Shown: piece by piece, positions 47,267-60,500 of the stretch | Layout of the letters: each line of letters starts with the position of its first letter | How positions within the stretch are numbered: position 1 is the first letter of the stretch | Assembly (NCBI GenBank): GCA_963921425.1 | Contig: OY992837.1 | Span: 9,397,896 to 9,461,895 of the forward strand | Reading direction: 5' to 3' | Source of the DNA: Dryas octopetala | Taxonomy: Eukaryota > Streptophyta > Magnoliopsida > Rosales > Rosaceae | Length of the DNA: 64,000 nucleotides | The notes under the pieces: generated by a model | What the model saw: only the letters and a program-made list of their open reading frames with translations | Database searches by the model: none | Told to the model about the DNA's origin: nothing | Made by a program: the position numbers and the translations under genes

Positions 47267-48664
47267 ATGAGAATTCAGAAACCCATGGCTTTCTCCACCT
47301 CCCTCCTCCTCTCTCTCACCACTCTCCTCTCTCTCTTCCTCCTATCCCTCTCTTCCAAAGTCACCATCCCTCTCTCCCCATTGCCCAAACCCTCAGCCTC
47401 ACCATCTTCAGATCCATTCCAGACCCTCAACCTCCTGGCCTCTGCCTCCATCTCCAGAGCCCACCACCTCAAACGCCCCAAACCCACCAACTCCACCCTC
47501 ACAAAAGTCCCTCTCTTCCCTCGCAGCTATGGCGGCTACTCCATCCCTCTCAGCTTCGGCACACCCCCACAAACCTCACCCTTTGTAATGGACACTGGCA
47601 GCAGCCTGGTTTGGTTCCCCTGCACCTCACGCTACCTCTGCTCCAGGTGCACCTTCGCAGACGTCGACCCAACAAAAATCCCAACCTTCATTCCCAAGCA
47701 ATCGTCCTCTTCCAAAATCATCGGCTGCCAAAACCCCAAATGTGACTGGATTTTCGGCCCCAAAGTCAAATCCCAATGCTCAAAGCCCACTCAGGGTTGC
47801 CCCACTTACATAATCCAGTACGGCTCGGGCTCCACAGCCGGGATTTTACTCTCCGAGACTCTGGATTTTCCCGAGAAAACTGTCCCGAATTTTCTCGTCG
47901 GCTGCTCTTTTCTCTCGATCCGACAACCCGCCGGAATCGCCGGGTTCGGACGCGGACCCCAATCGCTGCCTGCCCAAATGGGTCTCAGCAAATTCTCTTA
48001 CTGCTTAGTCTCGCACCGTTTCGACGACGCCCCAGTAAGCAGCGACCTCGTTCTGTACAGCGGGTCGGGCTCGAACCAGACCGAACCGAAAGGTCTGAGC
48101 TTGAGCTACACTCAATTCCAAACGAACCCAGGTGCTCCAGGCTCTGCGTTCCGCGAGTACTATTACTTAAAACTCCGGAAAGTCATCGTCGGAAAAAAGA
48201 GCGTGAAAATTCCTTACAAATTTCTAGTCCCCGGAGCTGACGGCAATGGCGGGACGATAGTGGACTCGGGCTCGACCCTCACATTCATGGAGAAGCCGGT
48301 TTTCGATGCTGTGGCGGAGGAGTTCGCGACCCAGATGGCCAATTTGACGAGAGCCAAGGACTTGGAGGACAGGACCGGGTTGCGACCCTGCTTCGATATT
48401 TCGAAAGAGAAGTCCGTGAATTTTCCGGAATTGGTTTTTCACTTCAAAGGTGGTGCGAGAATGGCGTTGCCGGTGACCAATTATTTTTCGCTGGTCACCA
48501 GCTCCGGCATTGTTTGCTTGACCATTGTGACCGATGGGGCGGTCGGACCGGGAGTGGCGGGCGGGCCGGCCATCATTTTGGGCAATTATCAGCAGCAGAA
48601 TTTTTACGTGGAGTATGATTTGAAGCGTGAGCGGTTCGGGTTTCGGAAACAGAGTTGTAAATGA
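47267..48664 (+). CDS. Nepenthesin-type aspartic protease D, canonical active site
   Basis: Intronless, 465 residues; ATG at 47267 with a second Met at 47285 that could equally be used. Signal peptide in residues about 8-30 (STSLLLSLTTLLSLFLLSLS). First catalytic triad Asp109-Thr-Gly-Ser (VMDTGSSLVWFPC), second Asp333-Ser-Gly-Ser (IVDSGSTLTF), and flap YGSGSTAG are all canonical. The C-terminus ILGNYQQQNFYVEYDLKRERFGF is typical. The sequence resembles the plant 'probable aspartyl protease' group of Arabidopsis At4g16563. It has higher GC and stricter motif conservation than copies A-C, so it probably represents the ancestral, functional gene. Expected to act as a secreted endopeptidase. Confidence 0.96.
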   Translation: MRIQKPMAFSTSLLLSLTTLLSLFLLSLSSKVTIPLSPLPKPSASPSSDPFQTLNLLASASISRAHHLKRPKPTNSTLTKVPLFPRSYGGYSIPLSFGTPPQTSPFVMDTGSSLVWFPCTSRYLCSRCTFADVDPTKIPTFIPKQSSSSKIIGCQNPKCDWIFGPKVKSQCSKPTQGCPTYIIQYGSGSTAGILLSETLDFPEKTVPNFLVGCSFLSIRQPAGIAGFGRGPQSLPAQMGLSKFSYCLVSHRFDDAPVSSDLVLYSGSGSNQTEPKGLSLSYTQFQTNPGAPGSAFREYYYLKLRKVIVGKKSVKIPYKFLVPGADGNGGTIVDSGSTLTFMEKPVFDAVAEEFATQMANLTRAKDLEDRTGLRPCFDISKEKSVNFPELVFHFKGGARMALPVTNYFSLVTSSGIVCLTIVTDGAVGPGVAGGPAIILGNYQQQNFYVEYDLKRERFGFRKQSCK

Positions 48665-49841
48665 GCCCGGCCCACATTGCGGTTCTTTTATTAGAGAAAA
48701 TAATCATTGAGAGGTGTTGGACGGATGCTGGAAAAATAATGGGTTAATAATGGGTGTTTTGGTTGCTGACTTGCTACTGCTGTGACTTGAATTGATGGCA
48801 AGAAGAATTAATATTATATAGATATAAGTAAAGTACAACACTTATGTTCTTTAAATTATTGATAATTTCTCACAAAAAGTAGATAATTTCCTTTTTATTT
48901 TTTCAAATTAATGCATGAATGATTTGAATATCTTTACACACTTTTGCAAGATGCATAAAGTTGTATTTGTATTATCAAAACCACGTTTCTACTTATCACA
49001 TTTGTAATTTTCTTTTTCGGAGCGTGAATGATATATTTGTGCTATTATTCGCGCTCCTACATACTACACTTAGGTAAAGGTGCATGCAAAAACGTACTGA
49101 ATTATTGTTAATAAAATTTTAAGACTATATCTTTAAAGAAAATATACAAAATAATATATTATTAACTATGGATTGAATTTTTTAAGAGGTTTTGAACATG
49201 AAAAGCATAGGAGTACTACTTACTAATTTAAAAAGTAAAAAAATATACTCATTATATGTATTTTTTTTCTTTGCATGATGGAAACACAGATATGCCCATT
49301 GTGGGTTTTGATTGAGATAGTGATTGTTAGGGATTCCACTTTCCCTTCTCCTAACTTCTTTGTGGTTTTGCCTTAACCTCCTTTGGTCTTTGGTCTTTGG
49401 TCCAACGATGCAATTCTATAATGCAATTCAACAATCTATTCACCTTTTTCAATCTATTTTCTTTGTAGGGTAATTTAATTTATCATCGGAATCGATCATT
49501 TTTTAGATCATTCTATAAAGATTATTTTTATAAAAATCAACCATATCAAAAATTATTTGATTATGTAATTTTGATAAAATAAACAGACGATTTTGATAAC
49601 AGTTTGATTCACCATTTGTTTATTTGATGACGATTACATGATTAAAAAATTTTTGATTTAGTTAATTTTTGTACAGAGATGATCTTAAAAAAATGATTTA
49701 AAAAATAAACGATTCTGATTAAAAAAATACATTACGAAATAAGAATAATAATAAAAAAAATTCGGTAGAGAAAGTGAATAGCATTTCTCTTCGCATATTC
49801 ATGCAACTCAATCTACTCGCACGGCTATTAAATTTCTTACC

Positions 49842-49866
49842 AATATATATATATATATATATATAT
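49842..49866. repeat. (AT)n microsatellite
   Basis: An AT dinucleotide run of about 25 bases. Confidence 0.9.
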
Positions 49867-50036
49867 GTGGGTGTTAAACGGCTAGCTAACGTTCGAAATT
49901 TATTATATTATTGACTTTTGCAATGAATAGTACCTCATCTTGGTGGGCGCATAGGGTCGTTGTTTAATTCACATGATTATTTCAAATTTAAAGTTTTTGG
50001 GCTGCAACCCCCAATTTCAAGTATAGAAGAGCATAA

Positions 50037-50216
50037 TTAGCTAGATCGACAAGTGGATTGGCTCATTGGCACATGTTTGGTAGTTCCCTGGATCACCGGC
50101 AAATGCAACTTCTTTCCAAACTCAACAGTTGGCAATCTGCCTGGTAATGAATGAAAGTGTGAGAGTTTTACATATGACATATGAGCACCGTCCAACACAT
50201 TTGTGAAATTCACATG
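50037..50216 (-). other. Exon-like open frame of unknown family
   Basis: On the minus strand a TTTTAG acceptor-like site precedes a frame of about 59 codons ending in a stop. Its composition looks protein-like (VLDGAHMSYVKLSHFHSLPG, RLPTVEFGKKLHLPVIQG), unlike the low-complexity frames around it. No upstream exon with a start was found within the next kilobase and no family was recognised. It may be a terminal exon fragment of a decayed gene, or chance. Confidence 0.25.
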
Positions 50217-52059
50217 CAACTAAAACATTATGAGTACATCATTATTAACATGTTAGCTGCACTGGTTTGAGATCAGCTAGACACTTCAAAATGCAATTAC
50301 TTTGTGCCTTGAAAATGACTGCTAATATAATTTTCCTCAGTAGCCATTTGATGATATTAGGTTCCCAAGAAAAGCAGGCGAGGGTGGAAGCCCATACATA
50401 CTGTTTTGCAACTTTTACTAGGCTCTGAGCCTCTTACTTTGAGTAACTCAACAAAGAAGATACTTAATTTGATACCTAGCTAGGACCACTTCAGTAGCTA
50501 GGTATATATAGGAGTATAGGACACAAAACTCTGAGATATGAGGAGGTCATAGCCATATATTTCTCATCCTTTGTGCCAAGTGCTAACTCTAGCCATACAA
50601 CTTTTACTGTCTTACAATTATATACGGTTACATGCCCATATAGGCATATAGTAAACGTCACATTGTATGTGCAATTCCAAAAATAGAGAGAATTATTGTA
50701 CAAACAAGATTCTTTTCTTGTTTTTGCTTGACTTTAATATAAGTACGTTATGTATCTAATATTTAAATGTATGGAGAAAAAAAAAAATAAATGAATTTGT
50801 ACCACTTTTTAAATGTGAGTGAAGAGTTACATAAACTCTTAGATTATATTCGACTGTTAAAATCAAAACAAGCAAAACTAAGAGAAATAAAAAATCAGAA
50901 TTGTTACTATACATAGTGATGCAACACCACAAAGGAAATGGTCCTAAAGCCCGTATGAAAATTTAGGGAAAGGTCCTACACTCCTCCTACTTCTACTATA
51001 ATACAAAAATTAAGGAAGAGAAATGGTCTCATATATCTCTACAAAATTACCAAAATGAAAGTCAGAGTGCTGTAATAAGAATACAAAAACTTTGGTTATT
51101 TCAATATATATGTCCCGGACCCGGAGGATAAGTGACAATATTAAATGGAGTTTGGAAGGCATGCATGTGAATGAATAAGTACAAAAGAAATGAGTCATAC
51201 CAGCACATGGATTATTGGATTGGAATTGGCAACTCAAAGGCTAGCTTTTGATTGCTTTTGGAATATATCTTTACTCACCAGTCACCACCCATTATTATCC
51301 AATGAGAAAAGTGTGTGGGGACTTACTGTGCTTAGGTTCTCAGTGGTGGTTTTCACTTTTTTTCTATATTCAGCAGCCAAATCGTCCTTTTATTACTGCT
51401 CCTTGCATTCGACAACTACAGCACAAGGACCTCCATAATTAGACTTTTCTAACTTCGAAAATTGGAATGTTTTGGTTTAAGCGTTGAAATCTTCTTCACA
51501 ATTTAACCTAGATAAATTTTTTTACTTTTGACTCTCTTAATGTACAAGAGAACAACCTAGGGATTGTCCCTGCTTCTTGTCGATGATGTATAAGAAAACA
51601 ATGTAGGCATGGTCCCTTTGCAAATTTGTCACATCATGAAGTTGCATATAGATACAAATTTATAGGCTCATCTTTCCAAACCTAGTTGGGAAATGGGATG
51701 GGTTCAAGTGGTCGTGCGATGGTGGACATTTAAATACTGCCAACTGCACAACTTAATTAATTATACAAAATCAATCTTTAGGCAAGCTAGTAAATGGTTT
51801 TAATTGCAGTATTATTGGTTACTCATTTGGATTGGTTCACATACAAATTGCTGACAATGAAATGACGAATGAGCAACCTCACTTGCTGGAAGCTGGTCAT
51901 GTATATATATATATGATATGATACCAGCACTCACTAGCAAGTGGCAATCTCACATGAACTTGTTCCCAATTAGGCCTAATTAATAATTATAGTCCATGAA
52001 AGAAGGTAATCAGGAGGACCTTGAAGAATGGAGTAAGGTTGGAGTAAGCTTTACACTGA

Positions 52060-52155
52060 AATATTGTTATAATGATGATGATGATGAAGAAGAAGGATAG
52101 CTTACACTGAAATGTTAAAATGATGATGAAGAAGAAGAAGAAGAAAGAAGGATGA
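52060..52155. repeat. GAT/GAA-rich duplicated segment
   Basis: The motif GCTTACACTGAAAT followed by a run of GATGAT and GAAGAA trinucleotides occurs twice in succession (the first copy starts slightly before 52060). Confidence 0.7.
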
Positions 52156-53888
52156 TGAGCAATGCTACCTTTACTTCATCAAAGCTTACTTGTGTGATTA
52201 AGGCCTTGTTCTACGCTCTTCAACCCCCAGTACCTTCATTTGTACCAAGTGAAAGTTATAAATTTAGATTTTGTTTTAGATTAGACAAAATTTGGGTTGG
52301 TCCGGACTCAAAATTAAGGTCCAATCCCAAAGTGGACCTGCTCCAGCTCAAAATCAAAGTCCAAGCCCAGCCCAGGGATTAAAAAGGTTGGGTTGGTTAC
52401 TTACTAGCAGAATATGGGTCAGGTTGCGGTTCACTGGATCAGGCTGAAGCCCATAAGGATCATGGGTTGCGAACTTTTTGATGGCCAAGAACACAGTGTG
52501 CACAAAGATCACAGTTTTCCGCTATGAAATTCAGGGTCTAATAGAAATTCTTAAGCCTACGTAATCAATCTCCATCTATTAACCAAAGGATGAGGTCCTT
52601 AAAATGTAGCCACTCAACCTTCTCTTTGTCGAAAAAAAATTCTGAATTCAAATATCTAAACGACCATTGGTTAATTACAAAAGAAAAAAACCCTCCAATA
52701 TTAATTGCATGACATGGATGTAATAAAAGTGACAGACATTTTTTTAGTAGGGTTGATTGAAATTAATATCGATCATAGTGGGCAATAAGTTTGTATCCCA
52801 TCAAGGCATAAAGTCTTTCAATTTTCCAGGAGGCCAAAACCAATCGTCATTGCATTTGTGGGTTACAAACGTCGATGTTGGAGAAAGGTCACGTGTAATG
52901 GCATGCACTTTATAGAAAGTTGGATGGGCTTGTCAACCATCAAATTATGAAGATAATACTACTTGTCAACCATCATGCATGTAGTATAAAAACCTATCAT
53001 TTAAGAAATGCCAATTATATTCATGTTTCATTGAATAATTTTAATAACTAGTTTAGAAATTAAGATCGATATAGTAATTAAAAATATTTTGCTTTCATAA
53101 CTTTCATTCTATCCATTAATGATGGATTCATGAATTTTATCTCAGGGATCATAGTGTAAAACCCGACGGGAGGCAGCAGGTCGCAGACGGGTGGGGCGGC
53201 TGCATATAGGATTGGGTAAGGGAATAGGGTTTGAGAAAATGTGAATTGAAAATAAATAGTGAACACCCATCGGGTTACTGTTTGTTTCTTTACTCAATTA
53301 TTATTATTTTTTAATTACTGGTTCTAAAACGACGTTATTTTGGGTCAAGCTTAAAAAAAAAAAAAAAGAAGTGAAGAACACCTCACAATTATTCAGACAT
53401 TTTGTCTAACAAATTGTGAGCGTACTTGCAAGTGGTCATTTCGGGGAGTCAACCTGGCAAGTTTGGCAAGGCTTTTCCGGCGGGTAGGTGGTCAGGCGAC
53501 CACCCTTGTCCCTTGGTGGATCCATCCCTGCTATCCACTTTAATTTTCTAAATAGGGTTGGTGTTTAGGGTAGATAAAGTAGACAACCGCCTTATATTCT
53601 AAGTACTAGCCTTTTGGAAAGCGCTCTACACGTGTCAATTGACATTTTTACTGTATTTTTTCTTTTTGTATTTTGTTCTTAGTTTTATAATTTCCCATCA
53701 CTCTTCACGTTTTAAGGTGGTGGACCCTTCCCTTAACTAATATTAAATTCCGTATACCTTATAATTAATGAATTTGTATGTACTTATTGAAAAACCCTAT
53801 TTTTATGGTTTGTCTTGGATGTCCGAATCTTGGGACCAAGCTTACTTGTAATTACTATTAAAATTATATTACATTTAGAAAAAAATTT

Positions 53889-54233
53889 AGGTCATTTTAC
53901 TTTTGATCCTTATAGTTTGGGCAAAGTTTCATTTTGATTTATGTAGTTTCAATTGTTATGATTTTTGTTATTTAATTTACAAATCGTTACAATTCAAGGA
54001 CACGTTAGTATTTTCGCTCATCAAATCATTAAATATGTTCTGTTTTTGGTTGTTTACTTTACATATCGTTAGCAATTCAATGACTAATTTAACGAATTAA
54101 TGGACAAAAATGCTAACGTGTTTTTGAATTGTCACGATTTGTAAACTACAATACCAAAATCGGAACAATTAAAACTATAAGGACCAAAGTGAAATCCAAC
54201 CCAAATTAGAGGGACTAAAAGTGATATTTAGCC
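53889..54233. mobile_element. Small fold-back element (about 345 bp)
   Basis: The left GGTCATTTTACTTTTGATCC and the right end read inversely as GGCTAAATATCACTTTTAGT match imperfectly. Further in, TACAAATCGTTACAATTCAA pairs with the inverse TACAAATCGTGACAATTCAA, and ACACGTTAGTATTTT with ACACGTTAGCATTTT. The arms exceed 130 bases. No target duplication was identified. It ends about 350 bases upstream of the GFS9 start codon. Confidence 0.6.
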
Positions 54234-54589
54234 TTTTTCTATTTGCTTACATACACAATTGGTCAAGTATTACATTTTAGTCCTTGTAAGTCCTGAACTT
54301 TCAAATTTGGTACTTAATTCCGTACCTTTTTTTCTTAGCAATTTATTCGGTGCGTTGCGTCGGCAACACGTAGTCTTGAATTGTTGGAGCGAAAAGTTGA
54401 AAAGGCCGAGGGAAGGTTGACAGTTGGTTGGCAAAAAAATCAACCTGCAAATCCACCAAACAGCCAAACCAACAAGAACGAACAACGCAGTACCAAATGC
54501 ACCACTGCTTCAACCCACGACAGAGCTCAATCCTCCGCTTCTGATCGCTCAAACAGTGACTCAGTGACTCAGTGAGTCTCTCCTCCACC
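54234..54589 (+). promoter_or_regulatory. Promoter region and 5' leader of GFS9
   Basis: The flank becomes GC-richer from about 54330; the leader ends in a pyrimidine-rich stretch (GAGTCTCTCCTCCACC) directly before the ATG. No TATA box was identified. Confidence 0.35.
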
Positions 54590-57500
54590 ATGTGGCGTCT
54601 TTGGCGCTCCATCGACCGCTTCTCTCTCCAGTACTTCAAGTAAGTTTGCGCTCCATCAATTACGCTTTTACATAATTTATTACACTAATTCCTCATTTGA
54701 ATTTCGATTGTAAGTAAATTTGAGTCACAGAAATACTCTAATTTGGCCTCGTTGAATATTTGAATCAAATTTTACTGAATTAATTACTGGTACCTTTTCT
54801 ATGGCATTTTCCTCAATTTCCCTTAAATATGTTTTTTTGGATTATTTGCTATGTATTTGCTCCGCTTGGTGTTAAGAAAATGAGTTTTGGAAAGGGGAAA
54901 TGGAGGACGTGAATAACAAGGTGGGCAATGGAGTAATTGTAAATTTGTAATTTAGTGTAGATTTGAGGATATAGAGGGTGGTGGATGAATTTTCAATAAA
55001 CCTCTGCTAACCGATTTCGAAACCCGATTTCTGTGAAATGTGGAGGTAATGTCTGCATTTTATCTAATAAGAATGAAGTTTTCTCCTAGGAGTATAGTAT
55101 CTTATTTTTTTCTGTGCATTAACCAAGTGGTATAGTGTAGCTTGTACTTCTGGAAGAAAATGAGGAACAAGTAGAAAGCTATGCGAGAGAGAATTAGAGT
55201 TATGCAGAGGATGCATGCACAATTTCCTTTGATTTTCATCCTCATCATTCATTATTTATTAATACTTCTTTTGGTCTTGTTGTGGATATAGATACATAAT
55301 CAATGAACTGCGGCAGATCAAAGTTGTGGATAAGTATAACAAGGTGAATTTTCTATAATTCCATTTAATTAGTTATATAATCATCAACTTTTTCGTTTTC
55401 CCTTTTACTCATCTATCTCTCTTTCCCCCTGCCGTCTCTCTACCAGGAATTAGTCGTAGATTTACTACAGTCCATAGTGGAGCTAGTTACATATGGTGAT
55501 AGACAAGATCCATTGATTTTCGAGTATGAACTGTTCATGGTAAAGCTTCTCTATGGGTATGGTTTTCATTTTCTTGTTTGTATTCTGATTGTTTTTTGTA
55601 ATATATATGCAGATGTTTTATGGAATACCAAGTTTTAGCAGAATTTGTTCGTGTGCTAAAGATCAGTAGAAATTCAAGAATTGAGGCACCGTTGCTTCAG
55701 TATCTGAGTATAATGATTCAAAACATGAACAGTGAACATTCAATTTGTAAGCCGCTAAATGCAATTGGTTTTACAATTATTCCTTCAATGTTTAGGTCCA
55801 ATTTGTAAGCTGCTAAATTCTTATTTTACATGAAAAAAGTCCCAAATTTGTCTTTTCCATTTTTTTTACCTCTTTCATCAAATGTCATTTTTGCTTTTTC
55901 TAATTGCTTGTTCTTATTAGTGATGCGTTGATGGTTTTTCTGATGCAGACTATTGTCTTAGCAATGACTATATCAACAGCATTATAGGACATAAGTTTGA
56001 TTTTGAAGGAGGAGATCTAGCCTTATATTATGTATCCTTTTTGAGGTCTCTCTCTCTCTCTCTCTTTCTTGTATGTGTGTATATATATATATATTGCGTT
56101 GATTACAATGAATTCAATACGATCAATAATAATGAGGGGCATTGCACATTGTTGTCATGCAAGGAGAAATGACTATGTGTGTGTGCGCGCGTGCATGCGT
56201 GTGAGACATAACATTTTTAACTCTTGTTTGCTAAAATAATTGAATGTGTGTGTGACATACATTTTAAACTCATATTTGCTAAAATACTTCAACTAGTTTG
56301 AGTGTTTAACTTCTGATGCAGTTTAAGCTTGATTTTGTCATTACCTGTAAAGTTCATTCTTTTCTGATATCCTCCTGTTTCTCTCTAATCAGAGCAGTGA
56401 GCAATAAATTAAACAAAGACACACTTTGCCTTCTTCTGAAGGTTCATGGGGTGAGTTGAAATTTATTTTGCAAGATTTTTAAGGTACCATTTATGATTTA
56501 CGTGTTATATTCAGTTCTGTTTGAAATGTCAGTCTTAACCTTTTCCTGCATGTCAATGGTAATGGATATGAAAAAGTTACCTAAAAGGAGTAAAATCCCA
56601 TGATTTAAGAAGGTAAAGTCTTAGGTTTCTTGGTGCCCACTGGGTTGAGCCTGTTAGACCTGAACATGGAGCTGTATAATATTTCATGTGTTCCACATTC
56701 TCTTGTTTTTGTTTCCCAAGTGGTTTCAGGCTAGGCCATCAAGGCTTGTTCCAATCATTGATATCATTTCTCATTGTCTTGTGTGGAGGCCTGAATGCCA
56801 TTCATCTGTAGGAGGCACATTTTGTGTTCTTTTCATCATCTAGGCTTGAGTAGTTTTTTTTTTTCTTTATGATGTTTTCATAAGGGGTAGAAGCACTAAT
56901 GAGTTACAGGACATTGCAGTCTGTATTTCAATATTTGATAAACAGGTCAAGGTTGCTCACAATTTTTAGGTTGCATTTACTTATCTTAAGTGTGAGGTTA
57001 AATTGTTTATCGTATTTGGTAAGTATGACAACTTTACTTAGTGTATATGTCTGAGTTGCATGGCCTTAAATAAATTTTTAGTTCAGCTTTTTCTGTCAAT
57101 TGCAGGATACTGTAGACTCATTTCCTCTATATAATGAGGCTCTCAAATTTTCCTGCCATCGGGAAAAGATGATTCAGACAGCCATCCGTGCGTTAACTCT
57201 CAGTATATATAGTGGTATGGTGGTACTGTCTTTGTTTCTAATCTACTAATAGAAGAGATGAATGAAATATTGGATTGCAAGTACATTTTTGGTTAGTTTG
57301 AAACAGTATCTTTTCGGTTGTGCAGTTAGTGATGATATGGTTTATCAATATATAACAACTCCTCCAGTCTCAAAGTATTTCTCAGACTTGGTTTCAAGCT
57401 TAAGAGAGCAATTCTTTCATCTAGATGCCCTTGTCCATGCTACAGAGTATTTTTATTTTTATACTATTATTTTTTTTTAAATTCAGATTGTGATATGTAT

Positions 57501-60500
57501 ACGTAAGGCTGAACTGTTAAATATTCCTGCAGTGAGATGGGTACACATCAAAAGAGAAAAGAACTACTTTTGGAAGCTGATAAGATTGTCGATGATCTGT
57601 ATTACTTTAAGGACATGCTCGGTGCTGGCGAGCCCCGTTTGAGTAGAGTAGTTATTGAGAATCTTCTCAGAATGTTAGTCTTTCCTATATTACTCCCATT
57701 ACTGCAGCTAAGGCAGTGTAATGTGAGATGTTCTTCCTCTTATCTGTTTCCGTTGCATTCTTATCTACTTCATGAGTAACAATAATACTGTTTGTTGGTA
57801 GATGTCTTTTTGGAAAATTTGGAATTGAGTATGTGAACTTTAAATGTTTGGATTGTATGGTATTGTAGTTTTTTTATTAGGAACAGTGCAATATGATTGA
57901 TTTTCATCATGTATGATTGGTAATACAGCCATGTTTTGGTTTGATTTTCATCATGTATTATTGGTAATACAGCTGTGTTTTGGTTTGGCATTTAAAACGT
58001 CGATTATTTTTGACTGCCTTTTTCTAGGTTTTGGTAACTGCTTTTCACAAATTGAAAATTGAAACCAAATTTACTAAATTTTTTTGTTTGCAATATGATA
58101 ATAAAAATCATAATGGTAAAAACCACTTAACAAATGAAGAAAAGTAAAATCACAAAAAATAAAGGGATCAAGCCAGTGCTAAGTCAATCGTGTGAGCTGC
58201 ATTAAATGTACATACAATTCATGATGGTATACTTTTCCTATTTGCTGTATTCATTCAGCATTTCATTTATGCTCCAGGGCTCAAGTATATCTGCAGTCAC
58301 AACTTTCTATACTGTTTCTCGTCTTCTTCAAGTCATTGGTGGGAAAAGCATGTTCAACTCTGTGGCTGGAGTTATTTTATATCCTTATATGACCTCAAGT
58401 GTGAGATGTGCTATTGAAGGGGACTCAACTGAGAACATTAGTCATGCTACATCAATATTCAACCAATTGAGTGAAATGGGAAAAGTAGTCTCTTCTGGTC
58501 CTGAGACTGAAGGAGTGGAAAACATTAGCCCCCCTAGAGATACTGTCTCTATCAAAAGGTTGTAACATTTATCTTCAGTTCTTATAACCTCTTCTCAAAA
58601 TAAAAAGAAAAAGAAAAAGAAGAGACCAAAAGTTGCTTTCTCAAACTTTATTTTTGGCAGGCTTTTGTTGTGTTTTCAATTGTTTTTAGCTCATGCAACT
58701 GTATCTTACTATTAGGAATATAAATTTATTTGGATTTTTTCACATCTCAATAAAGTACTTTACAAGTTAATTATTGTTCTCTTTTATCATAGTGATCAGA
58801 ATTTCCACATACATTTTTACTTATTATGAAACTTTTTCCTGGTGCAGGAGTGGATTACTAGCACTTATTTTCTCTGAAAATCATAGCCTATTGCTAGCAT
58901 CACTGTTTTTATTGTTTATTTTAGCAGAAGCAAAAGGTACTATTAACAGCACGCTGTTGTACAGATTTTATAAGTAACTTCTTTTTTGAGCAGAAGTTAG
59001 AAGTTCAATGTATGCTTGATGGTTTTTATTTTATTTTTCTATGCCTGAGTGTTGTTCACATCTTTGATTTGTCATTGAATTGATGCAGATCTTCATCCTT
59101 TGCTTGATCAAATGATTGGACTAAGTGGGATGCAAGACATGACTGTGAGTATAAAATTTCTTTTTCTTTAATTTACAATCTTATATTTCCTGTCCAGGTT
59201 TCCCAACTGCCAAATAATCATTGCAGGTGGTAATAAGTGCGTAGTTCTGACTAATAAAAATAAGTTACTATATGTCTTATGTTTTTTTTCTTCTGTGTGT
59301 CTCATAACCATGCTTCAGTTGTTTGTGTCATTACATCAAGCGGTTTCTCTGTTTAATTTAGTACCATCAATAGTATAATGCTTATAAGGTCATTTAGATG
59401 ATGTTATTTTTTGTATCCTTATGTGCTTTAAATACTAATAACATTATGAAGAGAGTCTAACTCTTCATCTTTTTCCCTTCTTGAGGGTACATGAAAAATA
59501 TACTTTTGATGTAGGATGACGGAACATTTATGTTTAAATCTGTGCCCTTAGGCTAGATTTCTTATTTGCTATGAATTATGTATTTCCTATTGCATTTGAA
59601 GGCCATTACTTGACATTTCCTTCTTTATTCTGTTAAATTTCTGCTTGGAAAACCTTCTCTCGTATTTATTGCATATATTACTTGGATGCCTTTTTTCTGA
59701 ATGTTTTGGATTTGCTAGTCTTGTATATGCGTTTGAATATCATAATACTTCCTTCTACCGTTTTGAAAATATTCGGAGTTATAGCTTATTGACAAATTTT
59801 CATTTTATATATTGACAGGAAGTGGATGGAAAGATCGGAAATATCCTTGTGATATATATGGATCAGGTATAGGACTTTTTGATAATTCTTGTGTAATTGT
59901 TGTTTAGTTAAATAATATATCTCCATTTATTTCAGTAATTTTGGGTCAGAAAAATTTAACTATTTAAACTGACCCTATGCATCCTAATTCAGGGTGGCTT
60001 TCAGTGTCATGATGAACTGAATTTTCATTTTACAGATTTTAAATGCATTATTGAAGGTTTTAGCAAGTCAACCACCTTTCTCTATACTAATACAATGGCA
60101 TACAGGGTGGTTCTTGCGGAAGCTATTGATTTTTCACGGAAAAGGGCTTGGTGATCATAACTTCCAGCTATTCAATGTAAGTATTCAACTGATTTGTTAG
60201 AAGTCCTTTATATTAAAATATATGTTTATCTCTTATTGAATTGCATAATGGAATGGAAGTATACTGGCATCAGAAATTGCATACCACTAATCAGATAGTG
60301 ATTCTTGTTTGCTTATTGTATGTTTTTTTTTTGCCTCCCTACCTGAGTTTGAGCTTGAGCTTTCTCTAATCAGAGGAAAATAATGAAGGATATGTGTAAA
60401 AATCCTTGAGAGGGATTAGTAGTAGATCACCTTCCTGGGCCTAGCTTTGGTAGGATCACACTGAAGTGGGATTTTATATATTGGTTCCAATGTAGAAAGT

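Larger units (their letters stand above)
48665..53888. other. 5.2-kb interval without a confident gene
   Basis: The start is the 3' flank of protease D. The stretch has an AT microsatellite (49842-49866), one exon-like open frame (50037-50216), a duplicated GATGAAGAA-rich segment (52060-52155) and otherwise AT-rich DNA. A GC-rich patch with CCACC/GGTGG palindromes lies at about 53440-53530. No protein family was recognised. Confidence 0.45.

Noticed and set aside
52260-52400. Another hAT end in a GGTCC/CCCAGCCC-rich stretch
   Set aside because: Neither a TAGGG terminus nor a matching 8-bp duplication was found.
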